Source: JAZGBC01 sp036444495
GTDB lineage: Bacteria; Pseudomonadota; Alphaproteobacteria; Kiloniellales; J153
DNA: 41,826 nt
Direction of reading: 5' to 3'
NCBI GenBank assembly: GCA_036444495.1
Contig: JAZGBC010000150.1
Span: forward strand, 1-41,826
Shown: one piece after another, positions 23,469 through 32,064 of the stretch
How positions within the stretch are numbered: the stretch's first letter is position 1
Layout: every line of letters begins with the position of its first letter
The notes under the pieces: generated by a model
What the model was told of the DNA's origin: nothing
Seen by the model: only the letters and a program-made list of their open reading frames with translations
Databases searched by the model: none
Position numbers and translations under genes: made by a program

Positions 23469-25034
23469 GTGAGTGAGGCTCAGTCAGGCAACAGGCGGCG
23501 CGGTGGCCGCCAGGCGCGGCGCGAGTTGCGCGCGGCACCCCCCGCCGAGGACCAACGCGCGGTACAGGCCGGCATGTCCGGCGGGCTCTATCGGCCGCTC
23601 AACGAGGCCGAGGTGAGGCGCATCCATCAGGCCGCGCTCGATGTTCTCGAACGGATCGGCCTGAGCGATGCTATCCCCTCCTGCGTCGAGCTGGTGACCG
23701 GGGCCGGCGGCAGGCTGAGCGAAGAGGGCCGTCTTCTCTTCCCCAGGGCGCTGGTGGAGGACACCATCGCCAAGGCCGCGCGGCGCTTTCCGCTCTATGG
23801 CGCCGACCCCAAGCACGACATGGAGCCCTGGGACAAGCGGGTCTATTTCGGCACGGCGGGAGCGGCGGTGCACATGGTGGATGCCGTGACCGGCGCCTAC
23901 CGGGAATCCACGCTCGCCGACCTCTACGACGTCGCGCGCCTGGTGGACGCCCTGGACCACATCCATTTCCTCCAGCGCCCCATCGTGCTGCGCGACCTGG
24001 AGGACAGCCGCGATCTGGACTTCAACACCTGCTACGCCGCGGTCTCCGGCACCAGCAAGCATGTGGGCACCAGCTTCTTCCAGCCCGAGCACGTGGCGGA
24101 GGCGCTGGAGATGCTGCACCTCATCGCCGGCGGCGAGGAGAAGTGGCGCGCCCGGCCCTTCGTCTCCATGTCCTGCTGCTTCGTGGTGCCGCCGCTCAAG
24201 TTCGCCGAGGACGCCTGCCGCTGCATGGAGGCCGGGGTGCGCAGCGGCATGCCCATACTCCTGCTCGCCGCGGGTCAGGCGGGCGCGACCAGCCCGGCCG
24301 CGCTAGCCGGGGCGGTCGCCCAGGAGGTGGCCGAGGTGCTGGCGGGTTTGGTCTACGTCAACCTGATCGTGCCCGGGCACCCCTGCATCTTCGGCGCCTG
24401 GCCGCTCGTCTCGGATCTGCGCACCGGCGCCATGAGCGGGGGCAGCGGCGAGCAGGCGCTGCTGAGCGCGGCCTGCGCCCAGATGGCCCACTACTACGAC
24501 CTGCCGGGCAGCATTCCCGCGGGCATGACGGATTCCAAAGTTCCCGACGCCCAGTCGGGCTACGAGAAGGGCTACACCGTGGCGCTCGCCGCCCAGTCGG
24601 GGGCCAACTTGATCTACGAGTCCGCGGGCATGCACGCCAGTCTTCTCGGCTTCTGCCTGGAGAGTTGCGTCATCGACAACGACATGCTGGGCTCCATCAT
24701 GCGCACCGTGCGCGGCATCGAGGTGAGCGAGGACAGTCTCTCGGTCGAGGCCATGCGCCAGGTCTGCGAGGAGGGGCCGGGGCATTTCCTGGGCCACGCC
24801 CAGACGCTCGATCTCATGCAGAAAGACTATGTCTATCCCGACGTGGCCGACCGCACGAGCCCGAAGGAGTGGCTCGAGCAAGGCTCCACCGATGTCGTTC
24901 AACGCGCGCGGGCGCGGACCCAGGAAATACTGACGCGGCACTATCCTGCGCACATCGGCGGAGCCCTGGACGCGCAACTGCGTGAACGCTTCCCGGTCAA
25001 GCTGCCGCGTGGCAACATGCGGCCCAAACAATAA
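23469..25034 (+). CDS. MttB-superfamily methyltransferase (non-pyrrolysine type), probable glycine betaine/quaternary amine demethylation
   Basis: 521 residues. The N-terminal 35 are basic and variable; the MttB (trimethylamine methyltransferase) fold follows, with VYFGTAGAAVHMVDAVTGAY, LDFNTCYAAVSGTSKHVGTS and MSCCFVVPPLKFAEDACRCM. The frame has no internal amber codon, so this is a non-pyrrolysine member, the group that includes the glycine betaine methyltransferase MtgB. Those enzymes pass a methyl group to a corrinoid protein, but no corrinoid protein or activator is coded in the window. Placement between BKACE and a dimethylglycine dehydrogenase-like gene suggests glycine betaine as substrate. 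The GTG start has AAAGGA eight bases upstream. Confidence 0.85.
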   Translation: MSEAQSGNRRRGGRQARRELRAAPPAEDQRAVQAGMSGGLYRPLNEAEVRRIHQAALDVLERIGLSDAIPSCVELVTGAGGRLSEEGRLLFPRALVEDTIAKAARRFPLYGADPKHDMEPWDKRVYFGTAGAAVHMVDAVTGAYRESTLADLYDVARLVDALDHIHFLQRPIVLRDLEDSRDLDFNTCYAAVSGTSKHVGTSFFQPEHVAEALEMLHLIAGGEEKWRARPFVSMSCCFVVPPLKFAEDACRCMEAGVRSGMPILLLAAGQAGATSPAALAGAVAQEVAEVLAGLVYVNLIVPGHPCIFGAWPLVSDLRTGAMSGGSGEQALLSAACAQMAHYYDLPGSIPAGMTDSKVPDAQSGYEKGYTVALAAQSGANLIYESAGMHASLLGFCLESCVIDNDMLGSIMRTVRGIEVSEDSLSVEAMRQVCEEGPGHFLGHAQTLDLMQKDYVYPDVADRTSPKEWLEQGSTDVVQRARARTQEILTRHYPAHIGGALDAQLRERFPVKLPRGNMRPKQ

Positions 25035-25067
25035 CCGGCGCGGCTTGCCGCCTAGGGGAGGACAGGA

Positions 25068-27494
25068 ATGCAGACACAGGCCCGTGTGGTGGTGATCGGT
25101 GGCGGCATGATGGGTGCCGGCCTGCTCTATCACCTGGCCCAGGAGGGCTGGACCGACAGCCTGCTGATCGAGAAGGGCGAGCTCACCTCGGGCTCCACCT
25201 GGCACGCGGCCGGCCTCTGCGCCAGCTTCATCGCCGATTTCAACATGGCCAAGATCCATGACTACGGCGTCAGGCTCTACCCCAGGCTCGAGGAGCTCAC
25301 CGGGCAGTACGTGGGCTGGCACGGCTGCAGCGGAATCCGCTTCGCGACCACGCCCCAGGAGGTGGAATGGTTCCACCACGTGGCCGGCGTGGCCAAGCTG
25401 ATCGGCTTTCGCATGGAGGTGATCGACCCCGAAAAGATCAAGCAAATCAATCCCTTCGTAACCACCGAGGGTGTCCTGGCCGGGGCCTGGACCCTGGACG
25501 ACGGGCACGTGGACCCGGCGGGCTGCTGCAATGCGCTCGCCAAGGGTGCGCGCGACATGGGGGCGAGCATCATCCTGCGCAACCGGGTCACGGACATCAA
25601 ACAGCGCCCGGGCGGCGAGTGGGAGGTCGTCACCGAACAGGGCAATGTGGTTTGCGAGCACCTGGTCAACGCGGCCGGCTGCTACGCGCGCCAGATCAGC
25701 CGAATGGCCGGGACCGACGCGCCCATCATCAACATGGAACACAGCTATATCGTCACCGAGCCGATCAAGGAGTTCATCGAGCGCGACGAAGAGATGCCGG
25801 TGATGCGCGATCCCTATGCCTCCGCCTATTTCCGCCAGGAGCAGAAGGCGGGCATGATCGGCATCTACGAGACCGCGAACTCTCAGGAATGCTGGACCCA
25901 CCGGGGAGGCTGGCCCGAGTGGGACTCCGAGAGCGAGCTGTTTTCCGGCGACCTGGACCGCATCGGTCCTTTCGTGGAGCGGGTCCTGGAGCGCATGCCC
26001 ATCTGGGCCGAATCCGGCATCAAGCGCATCGTTGCCGGCGCCATCCCGCACACGCCCGACAACAATCCGCTCGTGGGCCCCGCGCCTGGCCTGCGCAACT
26101 TCTGGCAGTGCTGCGGCTCGGCTATCGGCATCGCGCAAGGGGCGGGCTGCGGCAAGTACCTGGCCCAATGGATGGTGCACGGCGACGCCGAGATCAACAT
26201 GGCCGGCCTCGATCCACGGCGTCTCGGCGGCCATGCCCCGGGCGATTACACCAAGGCGAAGGCGCACGAGGACTACGAGCACATGTACGACCTGCACCTG
26301 CCCGGAGAGGAGCGTCCGGCCGCGCGTAAAGTCCGCGTCACGCCGCTCTACGACAAGCTGGCGGCGCGGGGCGCTGTGCACACCGCGGCCAACGGCTGGG
26401 AGCGGCCCAAGTGGTTCTCCCTCGACGGCCGCGAGGAGGAGCCGGGCTTCCGCCACAACAACGTCTTCGAGGTGGTGGCCGGGGAATGCCGCGCCGTGCG
26501 CGAGCGCGTCGGCCTGCTCGACCTCTCCAGCTTCGCCAAATACGACGTGACCGGCGCGGACGCCGAGGCTTATCTCAACCGCATCTGCGCCAACCGCATG
26601 CCGCGGCGCGAGGGCGGCATCGCGCTGGCCCACTTCCTCTCCGGGGAGGGCCGCATCGCCGGCGAGGCGACGATAACGAAACTAGGCGAGGGGCGCTTCT
26701 ACGTGCTCTCGGGCGCGGCCGCCGAGGATCGCGACCTGGATCACCTGAGCCGGGGCATTCGCGACGGCGAGGACGTGCGCGTTGCCAACATCACCGACGA
26801 TTGGGGCGTGCTGGTGCTGGCCGGGCCGAAGTCGCGCGCCCTCCTCGCCAAGCTGACCGCTGCGGAGCTGGGCAACGAAACCTTCCGCTGGCTCACCGGC
26901 AAGGAGATCGAGGTGGCCGGCGTGCCCCTGCGCGCGCTCAGGGTCAACTACGTGGGCGAGCTGGGCTGGGAGCTGCACTGCTCCATGGACCGCCTGGCCG
27001 AACTCTACGACGCGGTCTGGTCGGCGGGCGAGGCCTTCGGCATCGCGAATTTCGGAGTCTACGCGGTCAACTCCCTGCGCATGGAGAAAGCCTACAAGGG
27101 CTGGGGCGCGGAGCTGACCAACGAGATCACGATGATCGAGGCCGATATGGAACGCTTCGTGGCCTACGACAAGGAGGACTTCCTCGGCAAGGCGGCGACC
27201 CTCAGGGTGAAGCAGGCGGGTGTGACGACGCAGCTTGTCTACCTCGAGGTGGAGCCCGGCGACTGCGACGTGCACGGCGGCGAGCCGGTCATTTCCAACG
27301 GAAAGGTCGTGGGCGTGACCACCTCGGGCGGTTACGGGCACGCCACGGGAAAGAGTCTGGGGTTCGCCTATGTGGAGCCGGCGCTCGCCGCCCCGGGCAG
27401 CGCTTTCCAGATCGATCTTTTAGGCGCGCCCCGCGCCGCAACGGTCCTGGCCGAGCCGATCTACGACCCCAAGAACGAACGCCTCAGGGCGTGA
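25068..27494 (+). CDS. Dimethylglycine/sarcosine dehydrogenase-like flavoprotein with GcvT domains
   Basis: 808 residues. An FAD-binding DAO domain (about 5-365) opens with VVVIGGGMMGAGLLYHLAQ. SGSTWHAAGLC has His46 at the place where dimethylglycine and sarcosine dehydrogenases bind FAD covalently. A linker domain precedes a GcvT aminomethyltransferase region (about 430-705) and its C-terminal barrel (about 715-800), which bind tetrahydrofolate and capture the released one-carbon unit. Length and order match eukaryotic and bacterial dimethylglycine dehydrogenases. The expected reaction is oxidative demethylation of dimethylglycine to sarcosine or of sarcosine to glycine. An AGGGGAGGACAGG precedes the ATG. 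The end overlaps the next gene by four bases. Confidence 0.9.
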   Translation: MQTQARVVVIGGGMMGAGLLYHLAQEGWTDSLLIEKGELTSGSTWHAAGLCASFIADFNMAKIHDYGVRLYPRLEELTGQYVGWHGCSGIRFATTPQEVEWFHHVAGVAKLIGFRMEVIDPEKIKQINPFVTTEGVLAGAWTLDDGHVDPAGCCNALAKGARDMGASIILRNRVTDIKQRPGGEWEVVTEQGNVVCEHLVNAAGCYARQISRMAGTDAPIINMEHSYIVTEPIKEFIERDEEMPVMRDPYASAYFRQEQKAGMIGIYETANSQECWTHRGGWPEWDSESELFSGDLDRIGPFVERVLERMPIWAESGIKRIVAGAIPHTPDNNPLVGPAPGLRNFWQCCGSAIGIAQGAGCGKYLAQWMVHGDAEINMAGLDPRRLGGHAPGDYTKAKAHEDYEHMYDLHLPGEERPAARKVRVTPLYDKLAARGAVHTAANGWERPKWFSLDGREEEPGFRHNNVFEVVAGECRAVRERVGLLDLSSFAKYDVTGADAEAYLNRICANRMPRREGGIALAHFLSGEGRIAGEATITKLGEGRFYVLSGAAAEDRDLDHLSRGIRDGEDVRVANITDDWGVLVLAGPKSRALLAKLTAAELGNETFRWLTGKEIEVAGVPLRALRVNYVGELGWELHCSMDRLAELYDAVWSAGEAFGIANFGVYAVNSLRMEKAYKGWGAELTNEITMIEADMERFVAYDKEDFLGKAATLRVKQAGVTTQLVYLEVEPGDCDVHGGEPVISNGKVVGVTTSGGYGHATGKSLGFAYVEPALAAPGSAFQIDLLGAPRAATVLAEPIYDPKNERLRA

Positions 27495-29002
27495 CAAGCG
27501 ACGTGACGGACAAGGGAACGGGCATCCGCCGCATCGCCGTCGTCGGCACCGGCGTCATCGGCGGCGGCTGGGCCGTGCGTTACCTGGCGCGCGGCTACGA
27601 CGTGGTGGCCTGGGACCCGGCGCCGGGCGCGGAGACGCGCCTGCGCGAGACGGTGGACAGGACCTGGGCCGCCGCGCGCCGCCTGACCCAGGCGCCCGGG
27701 GCAGACCCGGCGCGCCTGAGTTTTACCGATGATCTGGAGTCCGCCGTCGCCCAGGCCGACTTCGTGCAGGAGAACGCGCCGGAGAACGAGCAGCTGAAGC
27801 GCGAGTTGCTGGCTCGCATCGACGCCGCCGCGCGTCCTGAGGTGGTGATCGCCTCGAGCTCCTCCGGGCTTCTGCCCACGCGCATCCAGGCGGATTGCGC
27901 GCATCCGGAACGCATCGTCATCGGCCATCCCTTCAATCCGGTCTATCTCCTGCCGCTGGTCGAGGTGCTGGGCGGCGAGCGCACGCAAGAACGCGCCATC
28001 GATGAAGCCATGACCTTCTACCGGGCGCTCGGCATGCATGCCCTGCGCGTGCGCAAGGAGGTGCCGGGCTACATCTCCGACCGCTTGCAGGAGGCGTTGT
28101 GGCGCGAGGCCCTGCACATGGTGGCGGACGGCGTGGCCAGCAGTGCTGAGATCGACGACGCGATTCTCTACGGCCCCGGCCTGCGCTGGGCCTTCATGGG
28201 GCCGTGCCTGACCTTTCACCTGGCCGGCGGCGAGGCAGGCATGGCCCACATGCTGGAGCAGTTCGGCCCGGCCCTGAAACTGCCCTGGACCAAGCTGGAA
28301 GCGCCCGAGCTGACCGATGAATTGGCCGGGCGCATGATCGAGGGCACCAAGGCGCAGGCCGCGGGGCGCTCTGTCGCCGAGCTGGAGCGCCTGCGCGACG
28401 ACGCCCTGATCGGCATCCTGCAAATTCTTCGGCAGCAGGGCGTGGGCGCGGGCGCGGCCGTGGGCCGGGACGAGGGCAGCCAGTACCAGCGCGGTACGTA
28501 CCGGGCCTGGCGGGCGGGCGACAAGGTGGAGGCGCCGCTGGCGCTGTTCGAGATGCCGGTCAAGCCCGAATGGCTCGACTACAACGGCCACGTGGGCGAG
28601 TCTTTTTACCTGCTCGCCTTCGGCTACGCTTCCGACGCGCTGTTCCGCTACGTGGGTATCGACGAGGCCTACCGTGCCGCGCAGCGGTCCTTCTATACGG
28701 TGGAAAGCCACCTCAACAACTACCGTGAGGTGGGCGGCGGCGAGAGCCTGCGCTTCACCACCCAGCTCCTGGACCTGGACGAGAAACGCCTGCACCTCTT
28801 TCACGCCATGTACCACGGGCGCGAAGGACACCTGCTGGCCAGCGCCGAGCAGATGCTGCTGCACGTGGATATGAGCGTGCCGCGCGCGGCTCCCATCGAG
28901 CCGGAGGTTCACCAGGCACTGGCCGCGGTCGTGGCGGCGCACGAGGATTTGCCGCCGCCGGAGCAGGCCGGGCGCAGGATCGGCATCAAACGCAAAGAGT
29001 GA
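27491..29002 (+). CDS. lcdH: L-carnitine dehydrogenase fused to betainyl-CoA thioesterase
   Basis: 503 residues from the GTG at 27491, which overlaps the preceding TGA (GTGA); GTG 27503 is an alternative. Residues about 12-325 are a 3-hydroxyacyl-CoA dehydrogenase-type domain: NAD motif VVGTGVIGGGWAVRY, ENAPENEQLKRELL, catalytic-type His146 in VIGHPFNPVYLLPLVE, and GPGLRWAFMGPCLTFHLAGG. Residues about 350-490 form a hot-dog thioesterase with KPEWLDYNGHVGESFYL. Fused carnitine dehydrogenase-thioesterases are known in alphaproteobacteria. The first half oxidises L-carnitine to 3-dehydrocarnitine with NAD; the second should hydrolyse the betainyl-CoA made by the BKACE enzyme. The product pair explains the operon context. 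Confidence 0.92.
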   Translation: MTSDVTDKGTGIRRIAVVGTGVIGGGWAVRYLARGYDVVAWDPAPGAETRLRETVDRTWAAARRLTQAPGADPARLSFTDDLESAVAQADFVQENAPENEQLKRELLARIDAAARPEVVIASSSSGLLPTRIQADCAHPERIVIGHPFNPVYLLPLVEVLGGERTQERAIDEAMTFYRALGMHALRVRKEVPGYISDRLQEALWREALHMVADGVASSAEIDDAILYGPGLRWAFMGPCLTFHLAGGEAGMAHMLEQFGPALKLPWTKLEAPELTDELAGRMIEGTKAQAAGRSVAELERLRDDALIGILQILRQQGVGAGAAVGRDEGSQYQRGTYRAWRAGDKVEAPLALFEMPVKPEWLDYNGHVGESFYLLAFGYASDALFRYVGIDEAYRAAQRSFYTVESHLNNYREVGGGESLRFTTQLLDLDEKRLHLFHAMYHGREGHLLASAEQMLLHVDMSVPRAAPIEPEVHQALAAVVAAHEDLPPPEQAGRRIGIKRKE

Positions 29003-31158
29003 TTGCCGTGGGGCGGGAGACAGCGAGCAACCTGGAGACGGCGCAAGCGCCCGAGAGCGGCGCCGGGCTGCGCGCTGCGCGGCGCGCCAACCTCAAGCGC
29101 CTGCTCGCGCCCCGCCGGATCGCGGTGATCGGCGGGCGCGAGGCCGAGGCGGTGCTGCGACAGTGCGACCGGGTCGGCTTCCAGGGCGAGATCTGGCCGG
29201 TAAACCCCAAGCGCGACAGCCTGGGCGGCCGGCCCTGCCATGCCTCGCTCGCCGAGCTGCCGGGCGTGCCGGACGCCGCTTTCATCGCCGTGCCGGCCCC
29301 GGTGACGGTGGAGGTGGTGCGCGAGCTGGCCGCGTTGGGCACGGCGGGTTGCGTCTGCTACGCGGCGGGTTTCGCCGAGCTGGGCGCCGGGGGGGCGGAA
29401 CTCCAATCGCGCCTCATCGAGGCCGCGGGGGAGATGGCGCTGGTCGGGCCCAACTGCTACGGCCTGCTCAACTACCTGGATGGGGTCGCCCTCTGGCCCG
29501 ACGCCCAGGGCGGCGCGCGGGTCGAGCGCGGCGTGGCGATCGTCACGCAAAGCGGCAACGTGGGCATCAATCTCACCATGCAGGATCGCTCCCTGCCCAT
29601 CGCCACCGTGGTCTCCCTCGGCAATCAGGCTTGCCTGGATTTCGCCGATTACGTGGAAGTCCTGGCCGGGGATGAGCGGATCAGCGCCATCGGGCTCTGC
29701 ATGGAAGGCTTGTCCGATGTCGCCGCCTTCTCCCGCGCCGCCGCAACCGCGCGCGCGCACCGCGTGCCGCTGGTCGCGCTCAAGAGCGGCAGTTCCGATC
29801 TGGGCAAGCGCATCGCGCTCAGCCACACCGCCTCCCTGGCCGGCGCCGAGGAGCTGTACGAGGCACTGTTCGCGCGTCTGGGCGTCCTGCGCGTGCCCTC
29901 GCTGGATGCTCTGGTGGAGACGCTCAAGCTCTTCAGCGTGACCGGGCCGCTGCCGGGCCGGCGCCTGGCGCTGATGAGCTGTTCGGGCGGGGAGGCGGTG
30001 CTGGGCGCCGATCTGGCCGGCGAGCAGGGCTTCACCCTGCCGCCCTTCAGCGAAGGCCAGGCCGCCGAGCTGCGCGGGCAGCTCTCGGACTTCGCCGTGG
30101 TGTCCAATCCCCTGGACTACAACACGGCGATCTGGGGCGACCCCGCGGCGCTGGAGCGCTGCTTCACCACGGTCCTGCGCGAGAGCTTCGACGTCTCGGT
30201 CCTGGCCATCGATTATCCGCGGCCCGGCGTGGACGGCGAAGAGGATTGGGATGCGGCGCTGGAGGCCTATCTGAGCGCGGCCAAGACGACGGGCACCACC
30301 GCCGTGGTCATGTCCACGCTGACCGAGCTGCTGCCCGAATCGCCGCGGGAAAAAGCGATCGCGGCCGGTGTAGCGCCGCTACAGGGCTTGCTGGAAACCA
30401 TGACCGGACTCGGTGCCGCGGCGCGCTATGGCGAATGGCTCGAACAAGACCTCGCCGGGGAGATCGCGCTGCCCGAACCCGGACCCGAGCCCAAGGATGC
30501 CAAGGCACTCGACGAGTGGCGGAGCAAGCAAGCGCTCGCCCATTACGGGCTGGTCATCCCTGAAGGCGATCTGGTCGAGGCGGAGGATGCGGCCGAGGTG
30601 GCCGGCGCGCTCGGCTTCCCTGTGGCGCTCAAGGCCGTGGGGCCGGATCTGGTGCACAAGAGCGAGCGGGGCGCGGTCGTGCTCGGCCTGGACAGCGGGC
30701 CCGAGGTGGCCGCGGCGGCGGCCGGGATTCGCCAGGCGCTGGCCGGGACGCCGGCGGGCGAGGGTCCGCTCCTGGTCGAGCGCATGGTGCAGGACGCCGT
30801 GGCCGAGCTCATCATCGGGGTCAAGTTCGACCCGCAGTTCGGCCTGGCCCTGGTGCTGGGCTCGGGCGGCGTTCTGGTGGAGCTGGTGGGCGATGCGCGC
30901 AGCCTCTTGCTGCCGGCGAGCCGGCGGGAGATCATCGCGGCGCTGGATGGCCTGAAAGTGGCCCGGCTGCTCGCCGGCTACCGCGGCCGGCCCGAAGGCG
31001 ACCGGGAGGCGGTACTGGCGGCGGTCGAGGCGGTGGCCCGCTTCGCCGAGGCCCAGCGGGGCCGCCTGCTTGAGTTGGATATCAACCCCTTGCTGGTCCG
31101 GCCGCGCGGCAAAGGCGCCGTCGTGGCCGATGCCTGGATCAAAATGGCGCAGGAATGA
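28999..31158 (+). CDS. NDP-forming acyl-CoA synthetase (acetate-CoA ligase ADP-forming family)
   Basis: 719 residues from the GTG at 28999, overlapping the carnitine dehydrogenase stop (GTGA). A CoA-binding Rossmann domain (about 30-155) begins RRIAVIGG; succinyl-CoA synthetase-type domains follow, with VTQSGNVGINL at 182-192 and the phosphohistidine motif ALSHTASLAG (His276). The C-terminal part (about 490-715) is an ATP-grasp domain with FPVALKAVGPDLVHKSERGA and LLELDINPLLVRP. Such single-chain enzymes interconvert acid, CoA and ATP with acyl-CoA, ADP and phosphate, and are reversible. Beside CaiD it likely activates crotonobetaine or releases carnitine from carnitinyl-CoA; this assignment is inferred. 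Confidence 0.88.
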   Translation: MIAVGRETASNLETAQAPESGAGLRAARRANLKRLLAPRRIAVIGGREAEAVLRQCDRVGFQGEIWPVNPKRDSLGGRPCHASLAELPGVPDAAFIAVPAPVTVEVVRELAALGTAGCVCYAAGFAELGAGGAELQSRLIEAAGEMALVGPNCYGLLNYLDGVALWPDAQGGARVERGVAIVTQSGNVGINLTMQDRSLPIATVVSLGNQACLDFADYVEVLAGDERISAIGLCMEGLSDVAAFSRAAATARAHRVPLVALKSGSSDLGKRIALSHTASLAGAEELYEALFARLGVLRVPSLDALVETLKLFSVTGPLPGRRLALMSCSGGEAVLGADLAGEQGFTLPPFSEGQAAELRGQLSDFAVVSNPLDYNTAIWGDPAALERCFTTVLRESFDVSVLAIDYPRPGVDGEEDWDAALEAYLSAAKTTGTTAVVMSTLTELLPESPREKAIAAGVAPLQGLLETMTGLGAAARYGEWLEQDLAGEIALPEPGPEPKDAKALDEWRSKQALAHYGLVIPEGDLVEAEDAAEVAGALGFPVALKAVGPDLVHKSERGAVVLGLDSGPEVAAAAAGIRQALAGTPAGEGPLLVERMVQDAVAELIIGVKFDPQFGLALVLGSGGVLVELVGDARSLLLPASRREIIAALDGLKVARLLAGYRGRPEGDREAVLAAVEAVARFAEAQRGRLLELDINPLLVRPRGKGAVVADAWIKMAQE

Positions 31159-31168
31159 GGCGAAGATC

Positions 31169-31957
31169 ATGAGCGATGCCGTACGCAGCGAGCGCCGGGG
31201 CGCGGTGCTCGAAATCACCCTGGACCGGCCCAAGGCCAACGCGATCGATTCGCTGACCAGCCGCGCGCTGGCCGAGGCCTTTCTCTCCCTGCAGAACGAT
31301 CCCGAACTGCGCGTGGCCATCATCACCGGCGGGGGCGGGAAGTTCTTCTCCGCCGGCTGGGACTTGAAGGCCGCCGCCGCGGGCCAGGAGACGCTGGATG
31401 GGGACTATGGGCCGGGCGGTTTCGCGGGCCTCACCGAACTCTTCGAGCTGGACAAGCCGGTCATCGCCGCGATCAACGGCCTGGCCGTGGGCGGCGGCTT
31501 CGAGCTGGCGCTGGCTTCGGACATGATCGTGGCGGCCGAGCACGCCGAATTCTTCCTGCCCGAGATCAACCTGGGCATCATCGCCAACGGCGGCGGCGTC
31601 CTGCGCCTGCCGCAGCGCATACCCCAGGCCATCGCCATGGAGATGCTGCTCACCGGCCGGCGCATGGGCGCCAAGGAGGCCGCCCACTGGGGCCTGGTCA
31701 ATCTCATGGTCCCGGCTTCGGACCTGATGGCCACGGCGCGCAAGATGGCGGCGCAGGTTGCCGCCGCCGCGCCGCTTTCCATTCGGGCCACGAAGGAAGT
31801 GGTGCGCGCCACCCGGCAGCTGAGTGTGGAGGAGGGCTACGCGGTCATGAACGGCGGCGGGTTGGAGGTGTACGAGCGCATGCTGGCCTCCGAGGACGCC
31901 AAGGAGGGCGCGCGCGCCTTCGCAGAGAAACGCGAGCCGGTCTGGCGGGGCGCCTGA
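31169..31957 (+). CDS. caiD: Crotonobetainyl-CoA hydratase (carnitinyl-CoA dehydratase) CaiD
   Basis: 262 residues from the ATG at 31169, within one residue of E. coli CaiD. The match to CaiD as I remember it is strong along the whole chain: VLEITLDRPKANAID, KFFSAGWDLKAAA, GPGGFAGLTE and AFAEKREPVWRG. Glu112 (GGGFELALA) and Glu132 (LPEINLG) correspond to the two catalytic glutamates. The enzyme hydrates crotonobetainyl-CoA to L-carnitinyl-CoA, or the reverse. It comes ten bases after the acyl-CoA synthetase gene and ends the plus-strand catabolic operon. No caiA, caiB or caiC is adjacent. Confidence 0.92.
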   Translation: MSDAVRSERRGAVLEITLDRPKANAIDSLTSRALAEAFLSLQNDPELRVAIITGGGGKFFSAGWDLKAAAAGQETLDGDYGPGGFAGLTELFELDKPVIAAINGLAVGGGFELALASDMIVAAEHAEFFLPEINLGIIANGGGVLRLPQRIPQAIAMEMLLTGRRMGAKEAAHWGLVNLMVPASDLMATARKMAAQVAAAAPLSIRATKEVVRATRQLSVEEGYAVMNGGGLEVYERMLASEDAKEGARAFAEKREPVWRGA

Positions 31958-32064
31958 TCGCTTCCTGGCTTCACAAGGCCTGGACAAAGCCGTCCGGCCG
32001 GGCCAAGACTTGCGAATCGCACGGGCCCGGAGCCCCCCGGTGGGGTCGGGCGGGTCCGCGCGTC

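Noticed and set aside
23469..25034. Pyrrolysine-coding trimethylamine methyltransferase
   Set aside because: The frame is complete with no in-frame TAG, so it is a non-pyrrolysine member of the MttB family.
24303..26633. 776-residue minus-strand frame opposite the MttB and dimethylglycine dehydrogenase genes
   Set aside because: It is a long antisense frame caused by GC-rich codons. It is His/Ala/Arg-rich with no domain, while the plus strand shows clear families.
26411..29002. 863-residue plus-strand frame running from inside the dimethylglycine dehydrogenase gene to the end of the carnitine dehydrogenase gene
   Set aside because: The first part is an Arg/Gly/Pro-rich shadow of the real gene in another frame. 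Only the part from 27491 is the true carnitine dehydrogenase-thioesterase.
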